Shown one piece after another: positions 49,288 through 59,902 of a DNA stretch of 64,000 nt. Both the position numbers and the translations under genes were made by a program. This DNA is from Verticillium longisporum (Eukaryota > Ascomycota > Sordariomycetes > Glomerellales > Plectosphaerellaceae). Position 1 is the stretch's first letter, and every line of letters starts with the position of its first letter. The notes under the pieces were generated by a model. It did no database searches and had not been told where the DNA came from. It saw only the letters and a list, made by a program, of their open reading frames with translations. Location of the stretch: assembly GCA_019188255.1 (NCBI GenBank), contig JAETXT010000004.1, positions 2,914,001-2,978,000 on the forward strand. Reading direction: 5' to 3'.

Positions 49288-52200
49288 ATGGCGTCTTTAC
49301 GAGGCCAGGTTCACACGCCCGGCGAGGCCAGTAAGTCACTCCCCTGAAGCTCCCTGCCGTTACAGCGCTCTGCTGCGCTGTCGCAGCACCGGTTTTCGCC
49401 CACTCTTGTCCAATCAGAGCACCTCCATTTGTCCTCCGGCAGCAGCAGCAGCAGCAGCAGCACCCAACAGAGGGCAAGAGCAATCAACCGCAGCAGAAGG
49501 ATACAAATATTGTGTGAAAAAGCATGTTGTTGGTTGAGGAGTCACTTACTGACTGCCCATTGTTCTACAGTCGCGAGAATCGCATATCTTGCGAGCGATG
49601 TCGTCGTCTCCGTCCAGCCTTCTCAGGCCAACGACTCAGAGTTCTCGTCGCACCTGAAGCGCTACGAGGCGCGCAAGGGCAAGAGCTTGGTGGCCAAGGG
49701 CCCTGGTGCTGTTCCCGAGGTGAGCTCAGGCTGTCTCCTCTTTTCCTGTGCCCGCCCATCGGCGAGGCCACTTGATCCGCAGGATACTGACAAAGGGCAG
49801 ATTCACGCTGTCAGGCACAACGCCGACCCTCTCCTCTCCGTCTTCGCCCCCATCCGCGCCGGCAAGCTCGTCTCCGTCACCACGAGCTCCACCACTCTCG
49901 TCCCCTCCATCACTCACCTCTACAAGCTGGCCAACTTCCCCGTCGTCATCCACGTCTCTCTTCAGCCCGCCAGCTTCCCCGACTACTCAGCCATCACCGC
50001 CATTCGCAATGCCGGATGGACCTTCCTGCAGTCTGAGAGCCTGCAGGAGGCCCAAGATCTGGCCCTGACTGCCCACGCCCTGGCTCTGCGCTCCGGCAAG
50101 GGTGTCATCCACTTCTTCGCCACGGCGTCGTCTGATGACGATGAGCCCATTGACGCCGAGGATATTGACGTTGTGAGGGAAGTCCTCGACCTCGACACCG
50201 CCCGCAGGTTCCAGTCCAGCGCCGATGCCGGCTCTGGCATCTACGCCGACGACGGCAGGCTCCCTGTGGCCTCAGACCGCTCCGACTTGCCTGCGACCAA
50301 TGGCTCTGCTGCCGCCGACCTCAGCGCCTCTGTCCACTCCAAGTTCGACTCGGCGCGCGCCTCCGAGCTGTCGAGCCAGCACAGCACCACGAGCAGCCCC
50401 CTCGGTGACCTCAGCCGCCACGACCATTGAGTCGTCGGCTCCTCCCGTCACCTCTGAGGACATTCTCCGCTACACAAACGCCATCTGGGCCCACATCAAG
50501 AGGCTCGTCGGCCGCGAGTACACCCCTTTCTACTATGCCGGCCCCACCAACGCTGAGAACTGCCTGTTCGTGTTCGGCTCGGGCGCCTACTACTTCGGCG
50601 ATGTCATTGACAAGGCCCGCCGCGGCGGCGACTTCTCCAAGGTCGGCATCATCGCCCCTAGGCTGTACCGCCCCTGGCTGGGTGCCTCCTTTGTCGAGGC
50701 CCTTCCCAAGACCGTCAAGAGGATCGCTGTCCTCGAGCAGATCCACAGGAGGACGACCAAGTGGGGACCCGTCCTCATCGATGTCCTCACGAGTGTCAAG
50801 AGCGGGTTTGGTGGCGTCGAGACCATCGTCGGCTACCAGCTTGGCTACATTGACCCCAAGACCGTCACCCAGGCTCTGCGCGGTATCCTGCAGAACTTGA
50901 CCTCGGAGAAGCCCGTCCAGAACCTCGAGGTCGGACGCAAGGAGGCCCCCAAGCAGGAGCTCGAGTATGGACTCGAGAAGCCCAAGATTGAGACCGCCTA
51001 CACCAAGATTCTCGATCAGCTTTTCGGCCAGCGCGTCTACCTCGCCAACGCTCTCAAGTCGAGCACCGCCGGCATTTCCTCGACCATTGTGTCGAGCCCC
51101 GAGTTCGGCTTCGGTTCGCTCATCGCCCGCAAGGAGCACCGCGCTCGCTTCGTCAACGAGGTTAAGGAGGCTGCCAACAGCAAGGCCTTCATCACCGAAT
51201 CCCCCAAGAGCTGGCTTGCCCGCTGGGCTAGCAATGCCCACGACGCGAAGGTCGCCGGCGAGGTCGCCGACGATGTCATCTCGCGTCTCGAGACTGACGG
51301 CTCCTCTCTGGCCCGCAAGCTGCTCGAGGACAAGCGTCTGTTCCGCAAGGAGTCTCTCTGGCTCGTTGGTTCCGATGCCTGGTCGTACGATCTCGGCAAC
51401 TCTGGTGTGCACCACGTCCTTGCCTCGGGCGAGAACGTCAACATGCTCATCATCGACTCCACCCCTACTCTGAGCGTGCTGCCGCTGACGCCAACCGCCG
51501 CAAGAAGGACATTGGTCTGTACGCCATGAACTTCGGCAATGCCTACGTTGCCTCAACGGCTGTCTATAGCTCTTACACGCAGGTTCTGCAGGCGATGCTC
51601 GAGGCCGACCAGTTTGATGGCCCCTCCGTCGTCCTCGCCTACCTGCCTTACTTCGGCGAGCACGAGACCCCCTCACCGTGCTCCAGGAGACCAAGAAGGC
51701 CGTCGATGTCGGCTACTGGCCCCTGTACCGCTGGAACCCGCAGAACGACGCCAAGGGCGAGCCCAACTTCTCGCTCGACTCGGAGCACATCAAGAACGAG
51801 CTCAAGGAGTTCCTCAAGCGTGACAACCAGCTGACGCAGCTCATGAATAAGGACCCCGCCTTTGCCGCCAACCTGGCGCAAGACTTTGGTACCGAGGTTC
51901 GCGCCCAGCAAAAGAGGAAGGCCAAGGATGCCTACGACGCCCTTCTCGAGGGTCTCCTCGGCGCTCCCCTGACGGTTCTGTTCGCTTCCGACAACGGCAA
52001 CGCCACCTCCGTGGCCAAGCGTCTGGCCAACCGTGGCAAGGCCCGCGGTCTCAAGACCCAGGTCATGTCGATGGAGGACTACCCCCTCGAGGACCTTCCT
52101 TCAGAGGAGAACATCGTGTTCGTTACCTCGACCGCTGGTCAGGGTGAGTTCCCCCAGGACGGCCATGCCTTCTGGGAGTCCATCAAGGACAACACGGAGC

Positions 52201-54245
52201 TCGACCTTGCCAACGTCAACTACTCCGTCTTTGGTCTCGGTGACAAGCACTACTGGCCCCGCAAGGAGGACAAGATCTACTACAACAAGCCGGCCAAGGA
52301 CCTCGACCGCGTCCTCAGCAACCTCGGCGGCAAGAGGCTCGCTGATGTCGGTCTTGGTGATGATCAGGACCCTGATGGCTACAAGACGGGCTACCAGGAG
52401 TGGGAGCCCAAGATCTGGCAGGCGCTCGGCGTCGACAATGTCGAGGGTCTTCCCGAGGAGCCTGCTCCCATCACCAACGAGGACATCAAGATTGCCTCCA
52501 ACTTCCTTCGTGGTACCATTGTCGAGGGTCTCGCCGACACCTCGACTGGTGCCATCTCGGCCTCTGACCTGCAGCTCACCAAGTTCCACGGCACCTACAT
52601 GCAGGACGACCGTGATCTTCGTGACGAGCGCAAGGCTCAGGGTCTCGAGCCCGCCTACTCCTTCATGATTCGTTGCCGTCTGGACGGTGGTGTCGCGACG
52701 CCCCTCCAGTGGGTGCAGATGGACGACATTAGCAACACGCTCGGTAACGAGACGATGAAGCTGACGACGCGCCAGACGTTCCAGTTCCACGGCATCGTCA
52801 AGGGCAAGCTCAAGCCCGCCATGCAGGCCATCAACCGCGCTCTCATGACGACCATTGCCGCCTGCGGTGATGTCAACCGTAACATCATGTGCAGCTCGCT
52901 TCCCACGCAGTCTGCCTTCCACAAGGAGGTCTGGAAGTACTCTCAGGTCATCAGCGACCACTTGCTACCTCAGACCACGGCCTACCACGAGATTTGGCTC
53001 ACGGACGATGACAACAAGAAGACCCAGGTGGCCGGTAACGCCGTGCAGGACTTTGAGCCCCTCTACGGCCCCACCTACCTGCCCCGCAAGTTCAAGATCA
53101 CCATGGCCATCCCTCCCCACAACGACACGGACGTCTACGCGCACGACATTGGTCTCATCGCCATCAAGGGCAAGGACGGCAAGCTCGCAGGCTTCAACGT
53201 GCTCGCCGGTGGTGGTATGGGTACCACGCACAACAACAAGAAGACGTACCCCCAGATCGGTCGCCACCTCGGCTTCTGCACGCCGGATCAGGTCCACATT
53301 GCGTGCGAGAAGATCATGCTCGTGCAGCGCGACAATGGCGACCGCAAGAACCGCAAGCACGCGCGTCTCAAGTACACCATTGACGACATGGGTGTCGATG
53401 TCTTCCGCGGCAAGGTCGAGGAGCTGTGGGGCCGCAAGTTTGAGAAGCAGCGCCCCTTCGAGTTCAAGAGCAACGTCGACACGTTCGGCTGGCAGAAGGA
53501 CGAGACTGGTCTCAACCACTTCACCTTCTTCATCGAGAACGGTCGCATCGAGGACACGACAGCGTTCCAGATGAAGACGGGCCTGCGCGAGGTGGCCAAG
53601 CTCGGTAAGGGCGAGTTCCGCCTCACGGGCAACCAGCACCTCATTCTCAGCAACATTGCCGACGCGGACCTTGACGAGATCAAGGCTCTGCTGAAGAAGT
53701 TCAAGCTCGACAACCTCCAGTTCTCCTCCCTGCGTCTGAGCTCGTCGGCCTGCGTGGCGTTCCCCACGTGCGGTCTCGCCATGGCCGAGTCCGAGCGCTA
53801 CCTGCCCGTGCTCATCGACAAGCTCGAGGCGACGCTTGAGGAGGCCGGCCTCAAGCGCGACTCGATCGTCATGCGCATGACGGGCTGCCCCAACGGCTGC
53901 GCGCGTCCCTGGCTCGCCGAGGTCGCCTTTGTTGGAAAAGCATTTGGCGCCTACAACATGTACCTGGGCGGTGGATACCACGGCCAGCGCCTCAACAAGC
54001 TGTACAGGTCGAGCATCAAGGAGGACGAGATCCTGGCCATCATGAGGCCGCAGCTCAAGCGGTACACGGCCGAGAGGGAGAAGGGCGAGCGCTTTGGCGA
54101 CTTCTGCATCCGCGTGGGTGTCATTGTTGCGACCCGTGAGGGCCGCGACTTCCACGACAACGTAAGTGAACCTGTTTGATTGAGAGCGAAGTGAATGGTG
54201 CGCTAACAGATGCAGGTTGCCGAGGAAGAGTCTGACGAGGAGTAA
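49288..54245 (+). CDS. MET5: Sulfite reductase [NADPH] hemoprotein beta subunit (with three apparent frame breaks)
   Basis: Exons: 49288-49330, 49571-49719, 49801-54161, 54216-54245; introns 240, 81 and 54 nt. The product has an N-terminal pyruvate:ferredoxin-oxidoreductase-like part, a flavodoxin domain (PLTVLFASDNGNATSVAKRL...STAGQGEFPQ), the sulfite/nitrite reductase repeats (RRNIM-like NRNIMCSS) and, near the end, the 4Fe-4S/siroheme cysteines CVAFPTC and CPNGC. This is the fungal Met5 architecture; the enzyme reduces sulfite to sulfide for cysteine and methionine synthesis. The frame breaks three times: near 50395 (one extra C), 51468 (one C missing) and 51673 (one C missing), each in a C run and each followed by perfectly conserved family sequence. 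Correcting them gives 1527 residues, the usual length, so these are probably sequencing errors. The third exon's acceptor could alternatively lie at 49782. Confidence 0.93.
49439..49462. repeat. (GCA)8 microsatellite in MET5 intron 1
   Basis: Eight perfect GCA triplets lie inside the unusually long 240-nt first intron of the sulfite reductase gene. Confidence 0.9.
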
Positions 54246-55854
54246 GAGAGACGACACATGGGCATGAATTGCATAGGTACGGGAGGAAGGATGTTGGGAT
54301 AAGAGGGAGTGGTGGAAAAAAACTAAAAGAGTGTATGACTATATATCCCCCCCATCTGATTGCGAGGTGTTTTTTTCTACATCTTTTGGCGTTTTTCTTT
54401 TTTACGGCTGTCGTGGCGGAAGAGGGGCATGCACGTATTTTTGGTTTCATGTTTGATATGCCTCGTCGTCCTTTCGTAGGATCTGAATCCTTGCGAAAGA
54501 TTGGTTCAACCCAGATGGCTGATATGCGACTTGACGTGCTGTGATGTTCCTCCAGGAGGTGGCTCTGTTGGTCGTTGTGCTGTGATCTGACAGCTGTCAG
54601 AAGCTGGAGGACGACCATGGCGTAACTTGCTTTTGGTTGTGAAGTGGTGTTTCCCGATTTTACTCTACCCACGATGTACCGACTTCACGGGACCTTGCAG
54701 CTGACTTATACATCCCAACATGTTTATAACTCTCACAGATGAGTCGAGGGTTCTGGTTATTTTTGGCTGTCCATCACGCCTCCGGTATCTCGGATAACAT
54801 ACCCTCAGCATCATCCAGGACAGCCTACAAAGCCCACACTTCTCGTGCGAACCCCATGCGTGCCAGCGAGGGCTTACTTGGGTGTGACATACAAGGGTGC
54901 GTCGCCGGCCTCGTTGTCGTTGTCTTTGACCATTGTGAGCCTAAAGACGAGGCACACGGTGCCGCGGGCGAGGTGGTAGGCACCGCTGGCCGGCTTGATA
55001 TTGCTGCTGCGTGATGTTCATGTGCTTCAGGCACACTAGGGCGGACGGTACGTGACGCCGCAGGATCGCCTCGATGTCAGCCGGTCGAAAGGGGCGAAAG
55101 GGAAATGCCGTGGAGAGACTGCGGCAGAAGCTACAATGTACATGACAAACAGGTGATCATCGAAAGTCGTGAGCAAGACGATGGTGTTCTAGTGAGGGGT
55201 TGGTCTTCGCTATTTTGCCAATAATATTACGCGAGACATGTTTCGTCTTCAGGCTGAGCGACATTCAGCTCGATGTCGATCTTCTCTCGGGCGGATGATT
55301 ACGCCCAGGCCCGTAACTCTAATGTTACCCCCGCCCATGATATTACGCAAGATGTCCCCTTCCTTCACGTCGCTCATTGGGGCGTAGATCATGTACGGCT
55401 TCAGAAAGAACACCATGAGTCACGATGTCTTTCATCTTATAAGCAGATTCGTGAAGATAGGTGGGCGACTGCCTTTCTAGCCCACTGTCTGCTGTATTCT
55501 GTGAGCCAACCAAAGTCGACACACTGTCAGTGCTCTGCGCATGAACACGAGTAACATCGGGCCGAGGGGTGTCAGACGGATTACATATTCGTCCGAGAAA
55601 GAACTGAGAAGCAAAGAGAGTGTTGTTGTGTTCTCCATGGAGATCCGGCTATAAAGGGACAGCTCATAAAGTATGAAAACCCGTTCCGATCGTCTGTCAT
55701 TCGATATCAGCAACCGGAAGCAGTAATCAACAACTTCAGAACAGGTAAGCATTTATCCTCAGCGATTTGAATGTACGTGGAAGGTGGTTGAGCATGGCTA
55801 AGAAGCTTTCTGGAGTAGAAGAAGCCCACAATATACCCACCGAGCAACATCAAC
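54246..55854. other. 1.6-kb intergenic region, start of accessory zone
   Basis: It holds the MET5 3' flank and the promoter of the secreted protein gene. No frame shows a domain. Composition is less GC-biased than in the core region. Confidence 0.5.
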
Positions 55855-56211
55855 ATGCGTTTCACAAACCCCATCGTTGCTGCTATCCTCCTCTCCACTA
55901 TGGCTCACGCTGCCCCCAGCTCCGACCAAGCCCCTGATCAAGTGGCCGCAGTTGCGCCTATCGATGCCAGGGCCAAGTCTGCAGAGCCGCTCGAGAAGCG
56001 TGCGTGCGTTTACAATGGCTGCCGATGCAACAGCCGAGGCCGCCAGTTCCGATCCTGCGGCAACTGTGTTTGGACCAACAACGGGGAGTGGGCCATCTCC
56101 GTCAAACGTGACCTGACCCACGTATACGAGTGTGCTCCGGATGGAAACTGCTGTGATTACGGATATGCTAGAGACTGCGGCGGTGCGAGTGCTAGATGCT
56201 ACCTACAGTGA
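55855..56211 (+). CDS. Small secreted cysteine-rich protein
   Basis: A single exon of 118 residues. A signal peptide is clear (MRFTNPIVAAILLSTMAHAAP, cleavage likely after Ala19 or Ala20). A propeptide follows to a Kex2-type site LEKR at residues 46-49. The mature 69-residue part has ten cysteines, among them a CxC (CRC), a CxxC and an adjacent CC pair, consistent with five disulfides. This layout is that of fungal secreted cysteine-rich proteins, which include effectors and antimicrobial peptides; I recognise no named family, so the role is open. It lies alone in a gene-poor stretch near a decayed NLR-like gene. An upstream ORF is not needed for the start, and the ATG has AACATG context. Confidence 0.75.
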   Translation: MRFTNPIVAAILLSTMAHAAPSSDQAPDQVAAVAPIDARAKSAEPLEKRACVYNGCRCNSRGRQFRSCGNCVWTNNGEWAISVKRDLTHVYECAPDGNCCDYGYARDCGGASARCYLQ

Positions 56212-56949
56212 GCCATCCCTGCTTTGAAGAACACCGGACTAGTCTGGATGGGGCAAACCGTCCTGGGCGACGAACTTGTACTGTTCCCCATATTATCGAA
56301 TATAAGATACTTGCGAGTGAGCCCTTCGTCTTGGTTGCAACTGAAGCTTGCTTCCTACTCGCTTACAAGTACATCACATGGTGTTCGTTAGTGGTTTGCC
56401 ATATGATGGCTAGAACAAATTAGCCAAGACCTCATACACAGATGGAATAATCGCGAGCCGGGTTCATAGATATCGAACGATGACGTGCGCCGTCGCTACT
56501 AGCATCGAGATATCAATAAACTTAAACCCTAGTCAAACTGTATTGTCATCGACGCCTTCTTATTGATAGCTATCTATTAGATTCAATCCCTCACCTGGGA
56601 GTCTAGGAATTAGCTACAAACACTTATTCGTAGCTTTGTTCAGCCGCCGTGCTTGACTAGTAGCCTTGCACGAGAACGGTATCCGCACCCCTGTATGTTC
56701 AATGCATCGGACTCCGACCAGGACGCCTCTGTGGAGGCGGCACACCCCAAAACTCAATTCGGGGGGGACATCGGTCGACCATGGATCCGACCTTCCCCAG
56801 TATCGTCGTAGGGTGCGGCCTCCATGAAGGCCGCCGTACTTCTGTCTGCGGGGTTTCTTGACTGGGAACATGCCGGTGGCATCCTCAAGAGCACCGACCT
56901 GGAGACAAAGGCCAAGATGGACGAGATGTCACTCAAGATGGATCTATGC
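56212..56949. other. Intergenic region
   Basis: 3' flank of the secreted protein gene and the decayed end of the NACHT-ankyrin pseudogene. No gene seen. Confidence 0.5.
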
Positions 56950-58871
56950 AGACCGCGTGCCGAAGTCAATAGTCTCATGCCGACAACGATCTTCTCGAAT
57001 AGCCAGAATCAGCGGCGTCTGCCCGTCCCGTTCTACCGCCTCAACATGAGCGCCCTTCTCCAGTAGTAGCCTCATGACCTTTTCGAGCAGCCCAAATCAG
57101 TGGAGTTATGCCAAAATCATCACCATTGACGATGATGCCAGCCCCGGAATCAGTTTGCAAAATCGCATGTAATGCCCCTCTTACTCCATACCTCGACACA
57201 AGGTGCATCAGGTTGGACCCTGGTGCAAGACAGTTCGGCGAGGAAACTGCCATTATCCTGTAAGAATGGACCCACCGATCTATAAGACTGTTTGATGGCC
57301 AACCAAAATCTTCTAGCAAATTCTCTTGAGGGACACCTCTCGCACCACTTTCCTGCGCGTGGGCAAGGAGACAGTGGCGTAGTATGGGAAAGGATAATCG
57401 TATCTCGCAAGGTCGGCGTCATTCGCCAGTTTACTGATCTCATCCACGACAAAGTATCGTATGCAGATCCTGGACAGCCGCTGGTGTGCGTTCCCAATCA
57501 TGAGGTCGGCATTGGCTGTCCCCTCTAAAGATGATAGCCCTGTCTTGATGAAAAAAGTCCTTGACGGTCTGGTGGATGAATTGGACTTTGGTACGTGACT
57601 TCCACTAGACCGCAGCTGAGCGGTCGAAGTTGTTTCTCCATCTTTTCATCTTCGGATGCAATTTTGTCAGCGGCTTGACATTTGTGTAATGATCGGTGCG
57701 GGCAATTGGTGTCGAGGAGCATAGCCCACCACAGTTCGCCCGTGTATAAAGGCCTGGTGGCGAAGCAGATGCACTGACTGAGTTTCAGAGAGTCCGCCTC
57801 CATCTTCCGGATGAGTACCTTATATACATCCCCGAGCTTCTCGGGGATAGAATTGAACTCCGCTTCTATCTTTACCAACTTGTTGACTTCGAGGCCCAGG
57901 TCCAGAATTTGCTTTACCACTAGTTGCACCCATAAGAAAACGCCCTGTGCCCGTTCCGTTTTTTTTTCTTCGAGATTTGGGATGAGTTTTGGTGTTGAAC
58001 GCCGAGAGCTTGTTGTACACGAAGGTTCCAATATCCTGGCTGTTTACTTCCTCTGTGCATATTCCAAACATGCCTCCCAAGTGCAGAATTGGGTAGTGAC
58101 GGTAGCTGAAGCTGATATGAAACTCTTTTGTGTCGATGGAGGTAGCTTGCGAAGTAAGTCCTGAAACTCCTCGATGAGCTTCAACGCGTTTTCTTCGCTA
58201 CATTCGTCTGATGCGTCGACGAGTAGGATAAGTGGATGGGCCTTTAAGACTGTTAAAAGGGACAACTGGAAGCCTTGTTGCAAGTCGCGCAGGTGCCACT
58301 GCCAGCTTGTGCCCAAATCGCCGATGTTTTGCAGCGTTCTTCGAACATCGCAATCAAGTCTGACAGCGCGTCAGGGACCCGTCTAAGCTGGTGAAGGAGC
58401 GACCGGAAAATATCAAGTGGCGTCTTTTGAAGTTCAGCACCACGACCGTACAAGGAGAATGAAAGGATCACAGCACCCTCGCGGGTACTCATGGTCGTGA
58501 CGATGTCTGTCAGGACATGCCGCAGTACCATCGGCTTCCCCGAGCCGGGGTTTCCCTTGATCCAGAGCAGGCCTCGATCAGAAGAAGTCCAGCGGTTATA
58601 GGATTGGTGTCGAAACAGTCACTCGCATGTGCCATCAGCAGACGGGGTCGATTTTCTTTTTTGATCTTCTTTTTTTTTCTTTTTTGGGTCGGTAGTCCAT
58701 TTCCAGGAAGGCCAGTGATTTTAAGCAAGCTGTCCCAATAGTCTCTGGGCGTCTTCGGCCTTCGGTTAACTGCAAGACGGTGAGCTGAGAATCGATGTAT
58801 TGCCGACGATATGTGATTTCATACCAATGGAGGTGGGGCCATTCAAAGAAGCCCCGGAGAAGTTGTTTCAA
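56950..58871 (-). pseudogene. Decayed NACHT-ankyrin (NLR-like) gene
   Basis: Read from right to left, several frames contain consecutive parts of one fungal NACHT protein: CLKSLAFLEMDYR (pre-NACHT), then CE-stop-LFRHQSYNRW where TGA at 58619-58621 replaces the usual Trp, then LLWIKGNPGSGKP (P-loop at about 58532-58555, with Pro in place of Ser/Thr), DIFRSLLHQL, ILLVDASDECSEE (Walker B), GVFLWVQLVVKQIL, LSQCICFATRPLYTGELWWAML, and finally ankyrin repeat pieces (FGITPLIWAARKGHE, then in another frame LLEKGAHVEAVERDGQTPLILAIRED). At least three frame changes plus the stop are needed to connect them. Such proteins act in heterokaryon incompatibility and innate-like recognition in fungi. The several independent lesions point to true decay rather than sequencing error. 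Confidence 0.85.
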
Positions 58872-59902
58872 TCTCCCTTGCTGAAATGGTCTCCTAAGGC
58901 GTGTTTGTCGAGGGATTGCGCAGCATGCGACGGCCCAATGTCTGCATGCTCGCCTTGGGACTGCGTGTTGCGTGGCGGCGTCCCGCCACGTACTTCAAGG
59001 CATCCTCTCTCCGAAATTGAGCCGTCGTCAGGTCTCCCCGTCGTTCTGGCACGTTGGATCGATGCCGACGGCGAGAGTCGAGGAATTGTCAAGACGGCTC
59101 GCGACCGACGCTCGCCAGGCTGGAGGAACAAGGCCGGCAAAGCAGATATGGGGGTGGAAGCGTAAGCGAAACCAGCAGCCATCGGTCATCAGTCACCAAT
59201 CGGCCTATTCGTCGAGTCGCTGGACCAAGATATGCGGCATGGCCGTGAATTCGAGTGTGGTGAAAGGCCACAACACTAGTACATCAACACCAGATGAGAC
59301 CCAGCGGAGCTACCTTCAGAACCGCAGGTTTATGTAAGGATTTATGCTATTTATACATACAGTACCAGTATTTATCCTGGGGGCGGGCAGCACTAGGCAG
59401 CATTTGGCGCGGGGTCCCGGCTAGGGTACCCCCAGCACCTCGGAGGGGGATTCTACTTACAGATGAGAAGGCGAGAAATGAGCTGTTAATGTACTTTATG
59501 TCCCATAGCCGGGCGCACTAACTGCGCTACTGCCGAATTACATGTACGATCGAGAGATGATCTATCAGCTGAGTAGATCACACGTTTCCAGGCGACAGCG
59601 CTCTCCCCAGATACTTTACTCACTCAACTTCAACGACAACCTCCGGAAGCCATCTCCAGAGAAAGCAACTCGGCTGCAACGACCCTCTCCCAGCGATACG
59701 GGCCCTTTATCCCTCTGCTTGTTTCGCATGCCGGCCACCTACATCGGCACGGCTTGCTGACAACTAGGACATACCACGCCGCCGAGGAACCTTTGGCAGT
59801 TCCACCCTCGTATTCCAGCCAACAGCAGCTCGAGAACGATCGTGCCAAGCAGGACGGGACGCCAGTATGTGTACCCACGGAGTACCGCTTCCCAGTCGCC
59901 AG
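58872..59902. other. Intergenic region upstream of the Clr5 regulator
   Basis: No supported gene. A tRNA box-A-like word lies on the minus strand at 59513-59529, but no complete cloverleaf forms. CCCCAG/CGGGG-rich hairpin-like sequence is at 59385-59450. Confidence 0.5.

Noticed and set aside
50411..51694. Antisense open frame of 427 codons
   Set aside because: Opposite a clearly conserved coding stretch of sulfite reductase; same shadow effect.
52965..54257. Long antisense open frame of 430 codons opposite sulfite reductase
   Set aside because: It mirrors the GC-rich codon bias of the real gene; composition is Leu/Val/Glu-rich without any domain.
59507..59537. tRNA-like box A on the minus strand (TAGCGCAGTTAGTGCGC) with a possible D-arm
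   Set aside because: No T-arm with a GGTTCRA-type box B, and no matching acceptor stem downstream even when an intron is allowed.
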